Assembly (NCBI RefSeq): GCF_041438805.1
Contig: NZ_CP109190.1
Location: 9,052,001 to 9,116,000 of the forward strand
Direction of reading: 5' to 3'
DNA: 64,000 nucleotides
Origin: Streptomyces sp. NBC_01707
GTDB lineage: Bacteria > Actinomycetota > Actinomycetes > Streptomycetales > Streptomycetaceae
Part shown: positions 1 through 8,418 of the stretch, piece after piece
Position numbering within the stretch: the first letter of the stretch is position 1
Layout of the letters: every line of letters starts with the position of its first letter
Notes under the pieces: model-generated
Told to the model about the DNA's origin: nothing
Database searches by the model: none
Seen by the model: the letters and a program-made list of their open reading frames with translations, nothing else
Program-made: the position numbers and the translations under genes

Positions 1-1428
1 AACATCACCCTCGACACGACGCTCCGCGTCGACCAGGCCCTGGGCATCGCCGGGCGGCGCGCCGCGCTGCGCGCCATCGAGGCCGGAGACGTGAGCATCG
101 AGCACTTCGAGACGATCGGCGACGACTGGGACGTCGAGGAGCGGGCCTTGGCAACACTCGGCTCGCTCGGACTCGGCGACGTCGAACTGGACCGCACCGT
201 GGGCGAGATGTCCGGCGGGGAGACCGTTCTGCTGCGCCTGGCCGCACTGCTGTTGGAGCGTCCCGACGTCCTCCTGCTCGACGAGCCGACCAACAACCTC
301 GACCTGTTCGCGCGCCGTCGGCTCTACGAGGCCGTCGACTCCTGGCGTTCCGGTGTACTGGTCGTGGTCAGCCACGACCGTGAGCTGCTGGAGAGAGTGG
401 ACCGTATCGCCGAACTGCGCGCCAGTTCGGTGAGTTGGTACGGGGGCGGCTGGTCCGCCTACGAGGCGGCGGTGGCCACTCAGCAGGAAGCGGCCGGCCG
501 GATGCTGCGAGTCGCCGAGGCGGATGTACGCCGGCAGAAGCGGGAACTGGAGGAGGCCCGGATCAAGGCGGCGCGACGCCAGCGGCACAGCAAGAAGATG
601 GATGCCGAGCGGCGGGCCCCGAGAATCGTCGCCGGTGAGCGTAAGCGGTCCGCGCAGGAGTCGGCGGACAAGCTCCGCGGCCTCCAGGAGGACCGTCTTC
701 ATGAGGCGCGCGAGCGGCGCGAGGAGGCCGCGGACGCGGTCCACGACGACGCCGAGATCAGGGTGAGCCTGCCCCATACCGCCGTGCCCGCCGGCCGCAC
801 GGTCCTGAGTCTGCACGACCTGGGCCTCCGGTTCGGCAAGCTGCGCGAAGGCAATCTCCAGGTGCACGGGCCCGAACGCATCGCGCTGGTCGGACGCAAC
901 GGGGCCGGAAAGACGTCTCTGCTGCGCACCCTCACCGGAGAGCTCGCACCGCTGTCCGGTGAGGCCAGGACCTGTGTGCCGCTGCGGTTCCTTCCGCAGC
1001 GCCTGGATGTGCTGGACGAGGAGCTGAGTGTCGCCGCGAACGTGGCACGCCTGGCTCCCGGCGTCACCGACAACCACATCCGCTCTCAGCTCGCGAGGTT
1101 CCTGTTCAAGGGGGCACGTGCCGAACAGCCGGCGGGCACCCTGTCGGGCGGGGAACGCTTCCGGGCCGCCCTCGCGGCGACCATGCTCGCGGCACCGGCC
1201 CCGCAGTTGCTCATGCTGGACGAACCCACCAACAACCTCGACATGGCCAGCGTGCGACAGCTGACGAGCGCGCTCGACTCCTACCGGGGAGCGCTCCTGA
1301 TCGCCAGCCACGACCTGGCTTTCCTGGAATCGGCGGGCATCACCCGCTGGTTGCTCCTCGGTGAGGAGATCCAGGAGACGAGCGCCGAAGAGGTCCGCGA
1401 CCTGCTCGAAGCGCCGGAGGCCGGTTGA
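1..1428 (+). CDS. ABC-F family ATP-binding protein (5' end outside window)
   Basis: The reading frame is open from base 1, so the start and the first Walker A lie outside the window. What remains has the first signature (MSGGE) and Walker B (LLLDEPTNNLD). A charged Arg/Lys/Glu-rich linker of roughly 100 residues follows, and then a second complete ATPase with Walker A (GRNGAGKT), signature (LSGGE) and Walker B (LMLDEPTNNLD). There are no membrane segments. Two tandem ATPases on one chain define ABC-F, whose members act on the ribosome; several Streptomyces members protect it from macrolides or similar drugs. Whether this one gives resistance or is a translation factor cannot be told from the fragment. 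Confidence 0.93.
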   Translation, partial: NITLDTTLRVDQALGIAGRRAALRAIEAGDVSIEHFETIGDDWDVEERALATLGSLGLGDVELDRTVGEMSGGETVLLRLAALLLERPDVLLLDEPTNNLDLFARRRLYEAVDSWRSGVLVVVSHDRELLERVDRIAELRASSVSWYGGGWSAYEAAVATQQEAAGRMLRVAEADVRRQKRELEEARIKAARRQRHSKKMDAERRAPRIVAGERKRSAQESADKLRGLQEDRLHEARERREEAADAVHDDAEIRVSLPHTAVPAGRTVLSLHDLGLRFGKLREGNLQVHGPERIALVGRNGAGKTSLLRTLTGELAPLSGEARTCVPLRFLPQRLDVLDEELSVAANVARLAPGVTDNHIRSQLARFLFKGARAEQPAGTLSGGERFRAALAATMLAAPAPQLLMLDEPTNNLDMASVRQLTSALDSYRGALLIASHDLAFLESAGITRWLLLGEEIQETSAEEVRDLLEAPEAG

Positions 1429-1458
1429 GCGTCCCCGTCGGGCGGATGAGCCCGGAGC

Positions 1459-2346
1459 TCACTGGTCCGGTGCTTGTACCGCCTCGGCGGCGGCAGCCGA
1501 GTCGGTGTCGGTACCCGTAGAAGGCGGGGGCGCGGCCAGGTGCGCGAGCATCTGAAGCCGTTCCCCCGTCGGGGAGCCGGGCTCGGCGTGGTAGGCGATG
1601 AGCATCTGACCGGGGGCACCGGGAAGCGCGAGTTTCTCGTAGTGGAGATCGAGAGGACCGACCTGAGGGTGGAGCAGGCGGGTGATTCCGCTCGTCCTCT
1701 GCCGTACGTCCTGGCGGGCCCAGAGCGTACGGAAGCGCTCGCTGTGCAGGCTGAGTTCGCCGATCAGCCGGACGAGCTCGGGGTCGTCGACCGCGGCCGC
1801 GCTGACCGACCGCAAATAGGCGACGGCCTTGGCGGTCATCGTGTCCCAGTCCCGGTAGAACTCGCGCATCTCCGGCTCGAGGAATGCGGCTCGCAGTGTG
1901 TTGATTCCAGGCGCGAAGAGGGGGTTGAGCGCGATGGCCATCGGGTTCGCGGCCAGCGTGGTCATGTAGCGGCCATGGACGAGCGCGGGCGTGGTGGGCC
2001 AGCCGTCGATCAGGCTCTGGATGCTCGCACTCACTTTCTCCGGACGGGAGCTCCTGCGCGTGGCGGTCCGGGGCGAGCGGGCGAGGGCGCGCATGTACAC
2101 GCGGGCATCGGTTTCGAGCCGCAAGGCGCCGGCGATGCTGTCGAGGACCTGGTCGGAGGGGTGTCGGTCGCGGCCCTGCTCCAGACGCAGGTAGTACTCG
2201 GCGCTGATGCCGGCGAGCAGGGCGACCTCCTCCCGGCGCAGGCCGGGCACCCGCCGGCGCTCTCCGGCGGGCAGTCCGACGTCCTCGGGACGCACCTGTT
2301 CGCGGCGGGCCCGCAAGTAGTCACCCAGCTTGCTTGCTGTTGCCAT
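1459..2346 (-). CDS. XRE-family regulator with MmyB-like ligand-binding domain
   Basis: 295 aa. An N-terminal helix-turn-helix (about residues 8-75, including GLRREEVALLAGIS and YYLRLEQGR) is followed by the MmyB-like C-terminal domain (about 100-270), which is thought to bind a fatty-acid-like ligand. The ATG at 2346 was chosen because the residues upstream in frame resemble no protein and HTH homology starts just after it. It is divergent from an SDR gene, a common Streptomyces pairing in which the regulator controls its neighbour. A 25-bp dyad lies 35-59 bases upstream of the start and is the obvious operator candidate. Family assignment is secure; ligand and target are inferred. Confidence 0.9.
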   Translation of the reverse strand: MATASKLGDYLRARREQVRPEDVGLPAGERRRVPGLRREEVALLAGISAEYYLRLEQGRDRHPSDQVLDSIAGALRLETDARVYMRALARSPRTATRRSSRPEKVSASIQSLIDGWPTTPALVHGRYMTTLAANPMAIALNPLFAPGINTLRAAFLEPEMREFYRDWDTMTAKAVAYLRSVSAAAVDDPELVRLIGELSLHSERFRTLWARQDVRQRTSGITRLLHPQVGPLDLHYEKLALPGAPGQMLIAYHAEPGSPTGERLQMLAHLAAPPPSTGTDTDSAAAAEAVQAPDQ

Positions 2347-2380
2347 GAATTCCAGGGTAGGTCCCGTCGGCTGCCGCGTC

Positions 2381-2405
2381 CTGTCCCTGTCGGTACCAGG
2401 GACAG
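2381..2405. promoter_or_regulatory. 25-bp dyad, candidate operator of the XRE regulator
   Basis: Perfect inverted repeat: arms CTGTCCCTG and CAGGGACAG around a 7-base spacer. It is the only strong dyad in the 174-base divergent region between the XRE gene and the SDR gene, which suggests control of both. Binding is inferred from position and symmetry. Confidence 0.55.
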
Positions 2406-2520
2406 CGGGGCCTGGTCGGTCCGGCGAGCCGAATCTAGCGTGAACGGGAACCAGCCGCAGGCACCCCCAGTCGGGCTGCGGCACACAACATCACGCGAAC
2501 AGAAATGAGCACGTCGCACC

Positions 2521-3459
2521 ATGACCGACCTCCTGCGTACGCCCTTCGGATTCTCCTCGACCGCCGACGACGTGATCGCCGGGATCGACCTCACAGGACG
2601 GCGTGCGTTGGTCACCGGCGCGACGTCCGGAATCGGGGTCGAGACCGCGCGCACCCTGGCCGCGGCGGGCGCCGAAGTGGTCCTCGGAGTCCGGCGCCGC
2701 GAAGCCGGTGACCGCATTGCCGCACAGATCACCGAACTGACCGGGAATCCCCTGGTGAGCGCCCGCGCACTCGACCTCGGCGATCTGCGGTCGGTGGCCG
2801 CCTTCGTCGCGTCCTGGAACGGGCCCCTGCACATCCTGATCAACAACGCCGGGATCATGGCGCTGCCCGAGCTGGAACTGACCCCGGAAGGGCACGAACT
2901 CCAGTTCGCCACGAACTATCTCGGTCACTTCGCCCTGACCAACGGCCTGCACGACGCACTCGCCGCGGCTTCCGGCGCCCGGATCGTCTCGGTCAGCTCG
3001 AGCGCGCACCTGTTCTCGCCGGTGATCTTCGACGACCTGGACTTCCGGTTCCGTCCCTACGACCGGTGGGCGGCCTACGCCCAGTCCAAGACCGCCGATG
3101 TGCTGCTCGCGGTGGAAGCCGACCGTCGGTGGTCGCACGAGGGCATTCTCGCCAACGCTCTCAACCCCGGGGCGATCGCCACCGGGCTGCAGAAGCACAC
3201 CGGCGGCCTGCAGACACCCGTCGACAAGCGGAAGACGCCCGCGCAGGGTGCCGCCACCTCCGTGCTGCTCGCCGCATCACCCCTGGTCGAGGGCGTCGGG
3301 GGCCGCTACTTCGAGGACTGCGACGAAGCCCCGGTCCTGCGCGAGAAGCCCGTCGTGTTCGGCGGCGGAGTCGCCCCGTGGGCGCTCGACACCCACAACG
3401 CGGAGCGTCTGTGGGACACCTCGACCGAACTCGTCGCACGTGCCACGACCATGCGCTGA
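2521..3459 (+). CDS. SDR family NAD(P)-dependent oxidoreductase
   Basis: 312 aa. Rossmann nucleotide-binding motif TGATSGIG near residues 32-39, NNAG near 108-111, catalytic Ser near 160 and YxxxK at Y186/K190, so the active site is complete. Length and the C-terminal extension match the retinol-dehydrogenase/WW-domain-oxidoreductase-like subgroup. The substrate is not predictable. It is transcribed away from the MmyB-type XRE regulator, which probably represses it through the dyad at 2381-2405. The ATG at 2521 follows a weak ribosome-binding site. The gene ends before an 11-C run and a hairpin. Confidence 0.92.
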   Translation: MTDLLRTPFGFSSTADDVIAGIDLTGRRALVTGATSGIGVETARTLAAAGAEVVLGVRRREAGDRIAAQITELTGNPLVSARALDLGDLRSVAAFVASWNGPLHILINNAGIMALPELELTPEGHELQFATNYLGHFALTNGLHDALAAASGARIVSVSSSAHLFSPVIFDDLDFRFRPYDRWAAYAQSKTADVLLAVEADRRWSHEGILANALNPGAIATGLQKHTGGLQTPVDKRKTPAQGAATSVLLAASPLVEGVGGRYFEDCDEAPVLREKPVVFGGGVAPWALDTHNAERLWDTSTELVARATTMR

Positions 3460-3532
3460 GACCCTGACGGTCCCCCTGCGGATCGCTCCCCCCCCCCCGG
3501 CCCCACCACCTCTAGGTCGCCGGTCATCACAT

Positions 3533-3572
3533 GGTCACGTCGCAACCATTTTCGGATGGCTGCGACGTGACC
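3533..3572. terminator. Hairpin between convergent genes
   Basis: A 12-bp perfect stem (GGTCACGTCGCA / TGCGACGTGACC) with a 16-base loop, between the ends of the SDR gene and the convergent membrane-protein gene. It probably terminates both transcripts; there is no U tract. An 11-base C run lies at 3488-3498. Confidence 0.5.
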
Positions 3573-3590
3573 GTGCGAGCTGCATCAGAG

Positions 3591-4523
3591 TCAGAGGGTG
3601 GGGAGACCTGTCTCGGAATGCGGGGCTCCGATGTGCGGCTTCGCCGTCTCCGTGGCCCGTACGTGGGTCGAATCGATGACCAGCGGTGAAGGATCGGCGG
3701 ACCCCGGTCGGCTGTTGCGTCCGGCTTCGCCCGGTGAATTCTCCCCGCGCACCTCGGTGCGGGGCCGGACCGGGAGCGGCGGACGGTGCACGTTGGACGT
3801 CGGAACCTCGGAGTAGGGCGGCATCTGCTGTGCCGCGCCCCCGCTCTTCAGCACGTAGATGAGCGCGGCGATGACGGCCTCGTCATCGACGGTCGATGTC
3901 CGGGAGACCTGCGGGCGCGTCCTCACCGACGGCAGCAACGGCCGTGCGATCTCTCGCAATCCGCCCGGAACGCTCCAGCCACGTCGCCCGATTTCCTTGA
4001 TCCGCTCCAGGGCGTACGCGTGGTCCGTGTGCCCGTCTCCGACCGGAAGCGCCAGGGCATCCCTCCGCTCCTGGATGCGCTCGAACTGGCAGATGATGTC
4101 CGCTACTTGGGACGGGTCCTTCAAGGATCCGGTGGCGAGCTGTTCCTTTGCCTCCAGAAGTTCGCGGTACATCGCCCCGTATGTGCTGCACAGCTTGATG
4201 GATTCGTCCCCGCGATCGCTCAGGCCGATGGCATGAGGGGCGACGATCGTCAACGCGGCGACACCCGACAACACCGAGATGAGCACCTGGGCAGTGAGGT
4301 GCGAGGACTCTCCGATGACGGGCCAGGCCAGGAGCCCCGTGATAAGGCTCAGTGCTGCGGCGGTGGAGGTGTACAGACGGACTTTCTGCACCAGCCGAGC
4401 CGCTTCCCTCGGCATTCTGTTCGCCCAGTAGCCGGCACTTTCGATGCTTTCCTCGAGCCGCTGCGACATTTCTGCGTCAGCCGGGTTCTTCGACCCTCTG
4501 AAAATCTTGGACAGGAGTTTCAT
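3591..4523 (-). CDS. Two-helix membrane protein, SLATT-like
   Basis: 310 aa. A charged N-terminus is followed by two close hydrophobic segments (about residues 53-71 and 78-99). A long soluble region comes next, helical to about 200, then a Pro/Arg-rich C-terminal tail. The arrangement (short N-terminus, tight 2-TM hairpin, helical tail) resembles SLATT-domain proteins, a family predicted to act as membrane effectors downstream of nucleotide second messengers. The match is by architecture only. The ATG at 4523 was chosen because GAGAGG lies six bases before it. No SMODS, SLOG or nucleotidyltransferase gene is adjacent, so an effector role is unsupported here. It may be an ordinary hypothetical membrane protein. 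Confidence 0.75.
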   Translation of the reverse strand: MKLLSKIFRGSKNPADAEMSQRLEESIESAGYWANRMPREAARLVQKVRLYTSTAAALSLITGLLAWPVIGESSHLTAQVLISVLSGVAALTIVAPHAIGLSDRGDESIKLCSTYGAMYRELLEAKEQLATGSLKDPSQVADIICQFERIQERRDALALPVGDGHTDHAYALERIKEIGRRGWSVPGGLREIARPLLPSVRTRPQVSRTSTVDDEAVIAALIYVLKSGGAAQQMPPYSEVPTSNVHRPPLPVRPRTEVRGENSPGEAGRNSRPGSADPSPLVIDSTHVRATETAKPHIGAPHSETGLPTL

Positions 4524-5027
4524 GACACCTCTCACGATCGGAGGGCGGTGGTTGAACAGTGACATCCCCGGCTCGTAGTTCCAGACATCAACGCACATAC
4601 AGTCGGTTTAATAACCTGGGTGGAGTAGTAGGGGGTGTTTCGGCTGCTCCGTCGGTGGTCGAGCCGCTCGTCATCCGAATCCGTGACGGGCGCTCGCAGA
4701 CTGCGGTAGCTGCCGGGGACGGTCGCCCCCACCGGGTCGTGTCCGGTCACGGGTGCTCCGGCGGGCCGCGTGCGCATTTCGTCACGCGTTCGGCGGTTCC
4801 TTTGTACGCGTGCCGTCATGTACGGGTTCGGGTTCGAGCCCGCCGTCCGCGACACGCTTATGCTCAGTTGACGCTCGAAGTGGCATAGGTGATGTATAGG
4901 AGACACCGGGCCCGGGCCGCACGTGAATGTGGCCCCCGGAGGAGGCAACCGCCGAGAAGCTCCCCACGCCGGAAACCCCGGCCCGATTCCGACGGGCCGG
5001 GGTTTCCGTGTTGTGCGGATGGAGCTG
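4524..5027. other. Gene-free stretch containing the left repeat flank
   Basis: About 500 bases between two minus-strand genes. From 4732 onward it is the 3' flank of the downstream secreted-protein gene and is almost identical to 14978-15283 in inverted orientation. It holds the terminator at 4971-5007. No credible gene is seen. Confidence 0.7.
4971..5007 (-). terminator. Rho-independent-type hairpin after secreted protein gene
   Basis: A 14-bp perfect stem GGAAACCCCGGCCC / GGGCCGGGGTTTCC with a 9-base loop, about 20 bases past the stop codon of the gene ending at 5028. The same hairpin is at 15008-15044 in the other repeat arm. Confidence 0.8.
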
Positions 5028-5573
5028 TTACCACTTGTTGCCGTAGCCGTAGTGGTCCCTGACCACGCGGAAGCTGCCCACGACGCCGTTGCGGACCTTC
5101 ACGCCACCGCGGATCTGGCGGGTGAAGACGCCGTTGCTGGTGCTCCAGGGGCCGACAGTCGCGACCGGGGAACCGTTGTCGCAGGTCGCCCCGCGGAAGA
5201 CCTCGACCGTGTGACGGCTGTCGTTGCGGACGTTGAAGCTCCGCGAGCCCAGCCCGCTGACCACAGTGATGCAGCCGTCCGGGCGGCCGGAGTACGTCCG
5301 CTCGTTGAAGTGGATCCTTCCCTCGTAGTAGTGGCCGCCGCGGCCGCCGCCGTAGCCGCCGCCGCCGCCGTAGCCGCCCTCGTTGCCCTTGCCTTCGTTC
5401 CCCTTCGCCGTTCCAGCGGTTCCACCGTCACCGCCGAAGGGGGCCGCGGCAGGAGCCTGGATGGACGGAGCCGCCTGGGTGGAGCCGGCAGCCGATGCGT
5501 AGGTGATACCAGTTGTAGCGAGAACCGCGGCGCCAACTACAGCGGCGGTCACTGCGACGGTACGCGTGGTCAT
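5028..5573 (-). CDS. Secreted Gly-rich protein, paralogue of 14418-14987
   Basis: 181 aa, family not recognised. It has a Sec signal peptide (about residues 1-30, ending near ASA) and a Pro/Ala then Gly-rich low-complexity linker with GGYGGGGGYGGG repeats (about 50-80). A conserved C-terminal domain (about 85-181) carries two cysteines (in GCITV and ATCDNG) that could form a disulfide. The paralogue at 14418 shares signal and C-terminal domain but differs in the linker. The protein probably acts outside the cell or in the wall. The ATG at 5573 aligns with the start of the paralogue. Function unknown. Confidence 0.85.
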   Translation of the reverse strand: MTTRTVAVTAAVVGAAVLATTGITYASAAGSTQAAPSIQAPAAAPFGGDGGTAGTAKGNEGKGNEGGYGGGGGYGGGRGGHYYEGRIHFNERTYSGRPDGCITVVSGLGSRSFNVRNDSRHTVEVFRGATCDNGSPVATVGPWSTSNGVFTRQIRGGVKVRNGVVGSFRVVRDHYGYGNKW

Positions 5574-6253
5574 GTCACTTCTTTCTTCTCAGAGACGTCG
5601 GCTGGGATGCCGACCTGTGAATGAAAGTACGGATAGTCTGTTTATCTGCCAAATCCGACATGCCGGAAATATGAATTCTGTCACTCAACTGGCAGCATGC
5701 CGCCGATCCCGGAACGGTGCGGACGCACACCCGCACCGTCCTGAGGAGCCGTCATCGACCCCCATATCGGCCCGCCTTGACTGCTGCGGCCGGCCTGTCG
5801 CATACCCCCGGCCGCACCGTCACGAAGACGCCGCTGCTCGTCCTCGACACCGGGCAGCGGCGTCCGGCCCGGCCCGGTCGTTGAACTCATCGTTGTACGT
5901 AGGGGTCCAGCGTGCGGAAGTCCGGGCGGGCGAGTTGAGTCCACATCCGTCGATGACGACGTACCCCTGGCGCTGCCCGGCGGGGGTATTCCACGCGCGC
6001 CGCCAACAGGAGGATCAATGGAGTGATTGGTTCCCACTCGGTGTCAGGTCGCGCACGTCGCGCGGGTACTGGAGTGACGCGCGGAGCGGCCCTGCGAAGC
6101 AAGTGACAACGTGGGGGATGTGATCGAGTTGCTCTTGCGCCCGCCGAGAGGTCGCCGGCTCGGTACGCTTCGGCCCCACCGCACCCGTCGGCACCCTCAT
6201 CCTCACCTTCGGACGGCCGCACCGTCGTCGTCACCGTCCATCAGGAGCAGCCC
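5574..6253. other. Gene-free stretch, 680 bases
   Basis: Upstream region of the divergent genes at 5028-5573 and 6254-6514. Open frames here have unnatural Arg/Pro-rich composition and no recognisable domain. I see no tRNA, IS end or strong dyad. Confidence 0.5.
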
Positions 6254-6514
6254 ATGACCACCGAGCAGGAAGCCCGCGACGCCATCCTTCACGCGTTCGG
6301 CGACACGGCACACGTCGAGGTGGAGACCTTCCCCGGCGGAAACCTCTCCATCACCATCACCAAGGGCAAGCACGCGGCAACCATCGACGGGCACCCCGAA
6401 AGCGGCTGGGGCTGGACCGTCGACCCGGGTGAGGACGACGGCTTCAGCGGTCACGAGAACGTTGCGACCACCCTCGACGAGGCGCTCGCCGACGTGCGTG
6501 CCGCACTCATCTGA
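6254..6514 (+). CDS. Small conserved-type hypothetical protein
   Basis: 86 aa, acidic and soluble, with no signal or membrane segment. Third-position GC is high and the amino-acid composition is balanced, unlike the overlapping frames, so I take it as real. The ATG at 6254 follows CAGGAGCAGCCC, a usable ribosome-binding site. Residues suggest an alternating strand/helix fold (a small alpha-beta domain), but I do not recognise the family. Its neighbours give no functional hint. Confidence 0.7.
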   Translation: MTTEQEARDAILHAFGDTAHVEVETFPGGNLSITITKGKHAATIDGHPESGWGWTVDPGEDDGFSGHENVATTLDEALADVRAALI

Positions 6515-6984
6515 CCCGGCAGGCCCTGGGCCACGGCCCGGCTCCGTCGTTCGTCTCATCGAGGCAGCCGGACCCGGCAGCAGGCCGTGGCAGAGGTCGG
6601 ACGCGCGACGCGGGCCCCGTCGAATCACGCAGTACGAGATGGGTGGCGAGCTCCATGGCCCAGTGCTCACATTGTGGCGCTCCAGCAGCCCGCATCAGCC
6701 GTGAGACGGCCATCCGGCCCATCTCCGCCTACGGCTGACGGACCGTCGTCGGCCGGGTCACGGTGCCGCGGCCCGGATCGGTGTCGTCGAAGCCCGTCGC
6801 GCGCCCGCCGCCTCGCGCGAACTGGCAAGACGGACCACACCGGCGGCGTCCCCGACCGGCGCCAGGGCAGATTCCGGCCCGACGGCGCCCGGCACAGCAG
6901 CCGGCCCGCGCTGTTCCGTCCCGCAGTGCAGGGAGCTGCGTGGATACCTGGCCGAAAGCGGGCAGGCTGCCACCTGCGACGCCG

Positions 6985-8418
6985 TCAGGGCCCCTCGTCC
7001 TGCGGTTCGATGGGCAGACAGACCAGAAAGCGAGTGTCGCCCGGCTGTGAGGAGACCCGGATGTCCCCGTGATGTTTGTTGACCACGATGCGGTAGGTGA
7101 TGTCCAGCCCCAGCCCAGTGCCCTCACCGACCGGTTTGGTGGTGAAGAAGGGCTCGAAGATCCGGGGTCTGATGTCGGACGGAATCCCTGTGCCGGTGTC
7201 GCCCACCTCCACGAGCAGGTGGGCATCCTCCCGCCACGTCCGGATCGTCAGCGTACCCCCGGCAGGCATGGCGTCGACGGCGTTGATGATCAGGTTGGTC
7301 CACACCTGATTCAGCTCGGCTCCGAAGGCCAGGATCGGCGGTAGTTCTCGGTCGTAGTCCTTGACCACCTCGACACCGGCCGGAATCTTCGCCCGCAGCA
7401 TCGTCAATGTGGCATCGAGCAACGTGTGCACATCCACGGTCTGTTGCGGCGCCCGGTCGAGCTGCGCGTACTGCTGTGCGGCGCCGACCAGTCCGGAGAT
7501 GCGCGTCACGGCGTCATCGATCTCACCCATCAGAAGTTCCGCGTCGATGGTGTATGCCAGCCACCTCACCGTGGAGCCGAGATTGTCCTCGCCGATGGTG
7601 TCGGCCACCGAGGTCAGCCACGGCACACTGATTTCCGCGGCGACCAGCGTCGGCGCGAGCTCCCACGCCTCCGTGACCCCGTGCTCCTCTAGCCAGTCGC
7701 CGACCGTGTCCTCCGCGTCCGCGGCGGCCAGCGCCGGCAGACCGGAAGCCGCGGCGGCCTGTCGAACCGCGTCGTCCTGCAGCTCCACTAGACGATGCAG
7801 CTCGCTTCCGTCCAGGCGGCCGTCAGCGATCATGGCGAGCTTGTGACGCATAGCGGTCACTCGCTCCCGCAGAGCCGCGGTGGCCCGTACGGCGGCTGCC
7901 GCAGGATTGTTCAGCTCATGTGTGAGTCCTGCCGACAGAGACGCCAGAGCCAGCAGCCGCTCGCGCTCATTGACGATGGCATTGGTCGCACGCGAACCGA
8001 AGAACAAGCCCTCCAGCAGGTGAAGTGCCATCGGGAACCATGTGCTGATCGCGGTCGCGAAATCATCGGCAGGCAGTACGAAGAACTCGGCATCGGTGAC
8101 AGCCCGCATGGTGTGGGGATACCGCTGCTCGACGCGGTCCCCGAGGTATGCGCGACTCGCCCCGCTGTAGACACCGCGTTGATCGGTGCGGATGACCTCC
8201 ACCTCGTCGCCGTGCAGCACACGGCTGAGCGCGATCGCTCCGCTGAGCAGCACGAAGAAGCATGTGGCCCGCTCGCCCTCCGTGTACACCACGCTCCCGG
8301 CAGGCCGTTGCTCCGCACGGCCGCGCTCCGCCAGCCAGTCGAGCTGCTCGTCGCTGAGCTCCTCGAACAGGAACAGAGTCCGCAACTGTGCCGGTGACAG
8401 ATGTGCTGACGTGGTCAC
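6985..8418 (-). CDS. Sensor histidine kinase with cyclic-nucleotide-binding domain
   Basis: 477 aa. A cNMP-binding (CAP_ED) domain at about 10-135 is followed by a helical dimerisation region with the phosphoacceptor His167 in GLTHELNNP. A long helical insert separates this from the C-terminal HATPase (about 340-470) with N box (NLIINAVDAM), G1 (DTGTGIP) and G2 (GEGTGLGL). There are no membrane segments, so it is a cytoplasmic sensor. The GTG start at 8418 overlaps the stop codon of the upstream REC-flavoprotein gene (GTGA), implying translational coupling. The preceding gene is therefore its likely response regulator. Whether the cNMP domain still binds a nucleotide is unknown. Confidence 0.92.
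   Translation of the reverse strand: MTTSAHLSPAQLRTLFLFEELSDEQLDWLAERGRAEQRPAGSVVYTEGERATCFFVLLSGAIALSRVLHGDEVEVIRTDQRGVYSGASRAYLGDRVEQRYPHTMRAVTDAEFFVLPADDFATAISTWFPMALHLLEGLFFGSRATNAIVNERERLLALASLSAGLTHELNNPAAAAVRATAALRERVTAMRHKLAMIADGRLDGSELHRLVELQDDAVRQAAAASGLPALAAADAEDTVGDWLEEHGVTEAWELAPTLVAAEISVPWLTSVADTIGEDNLGSTVRWLAYTIDAELLMGEIDDAVTRISGLVGAAQQYAQLDRAPQQTVDVHTLLDATLTMLRAKIPAGVEVVKDYDRELPPILAFGAELNQVWTNLIINAVDAMPAGGTLTIRTWREDAHLLVEVGDTGTGIPSDIRPRIFEPFFTTKPVGEGTGLGLDITYRIVVNKHHGDIRVSSQPGDTRFLVCLPIEPQDEGP

Larger units (their letters stand above)
4732..5573 (-). repeat. Left arm of long inverted repeat
   Basis: Inverted relative to 14418-15283. The arm consists of a secreted-protein gene plus 306 bases of 3' flank. 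I found one mismatch between 4732-5037 and 14978-15283, while the coding parts differ by many substitutions and small indels and the 5' flanks are unrelated. The boundary at 4732 is sharp. Recombination between the arms would invert about 9 kb. Confidence 0.85.

Noticed and set aside
3488..3498. Run of 11 C residues
   Set aside because: Lies in non-coding DNA after the SDR stop; could be a sequencing-length artefact or slippage tract, but no gene phase depends on it.
4815..4860. tRNA-like GGGTTCGAGCCCG element, also in the right repeat arm
   Set aside because: Resembles a T arm, but no acceptor stem, anticodon arm or D arm can be built around it.
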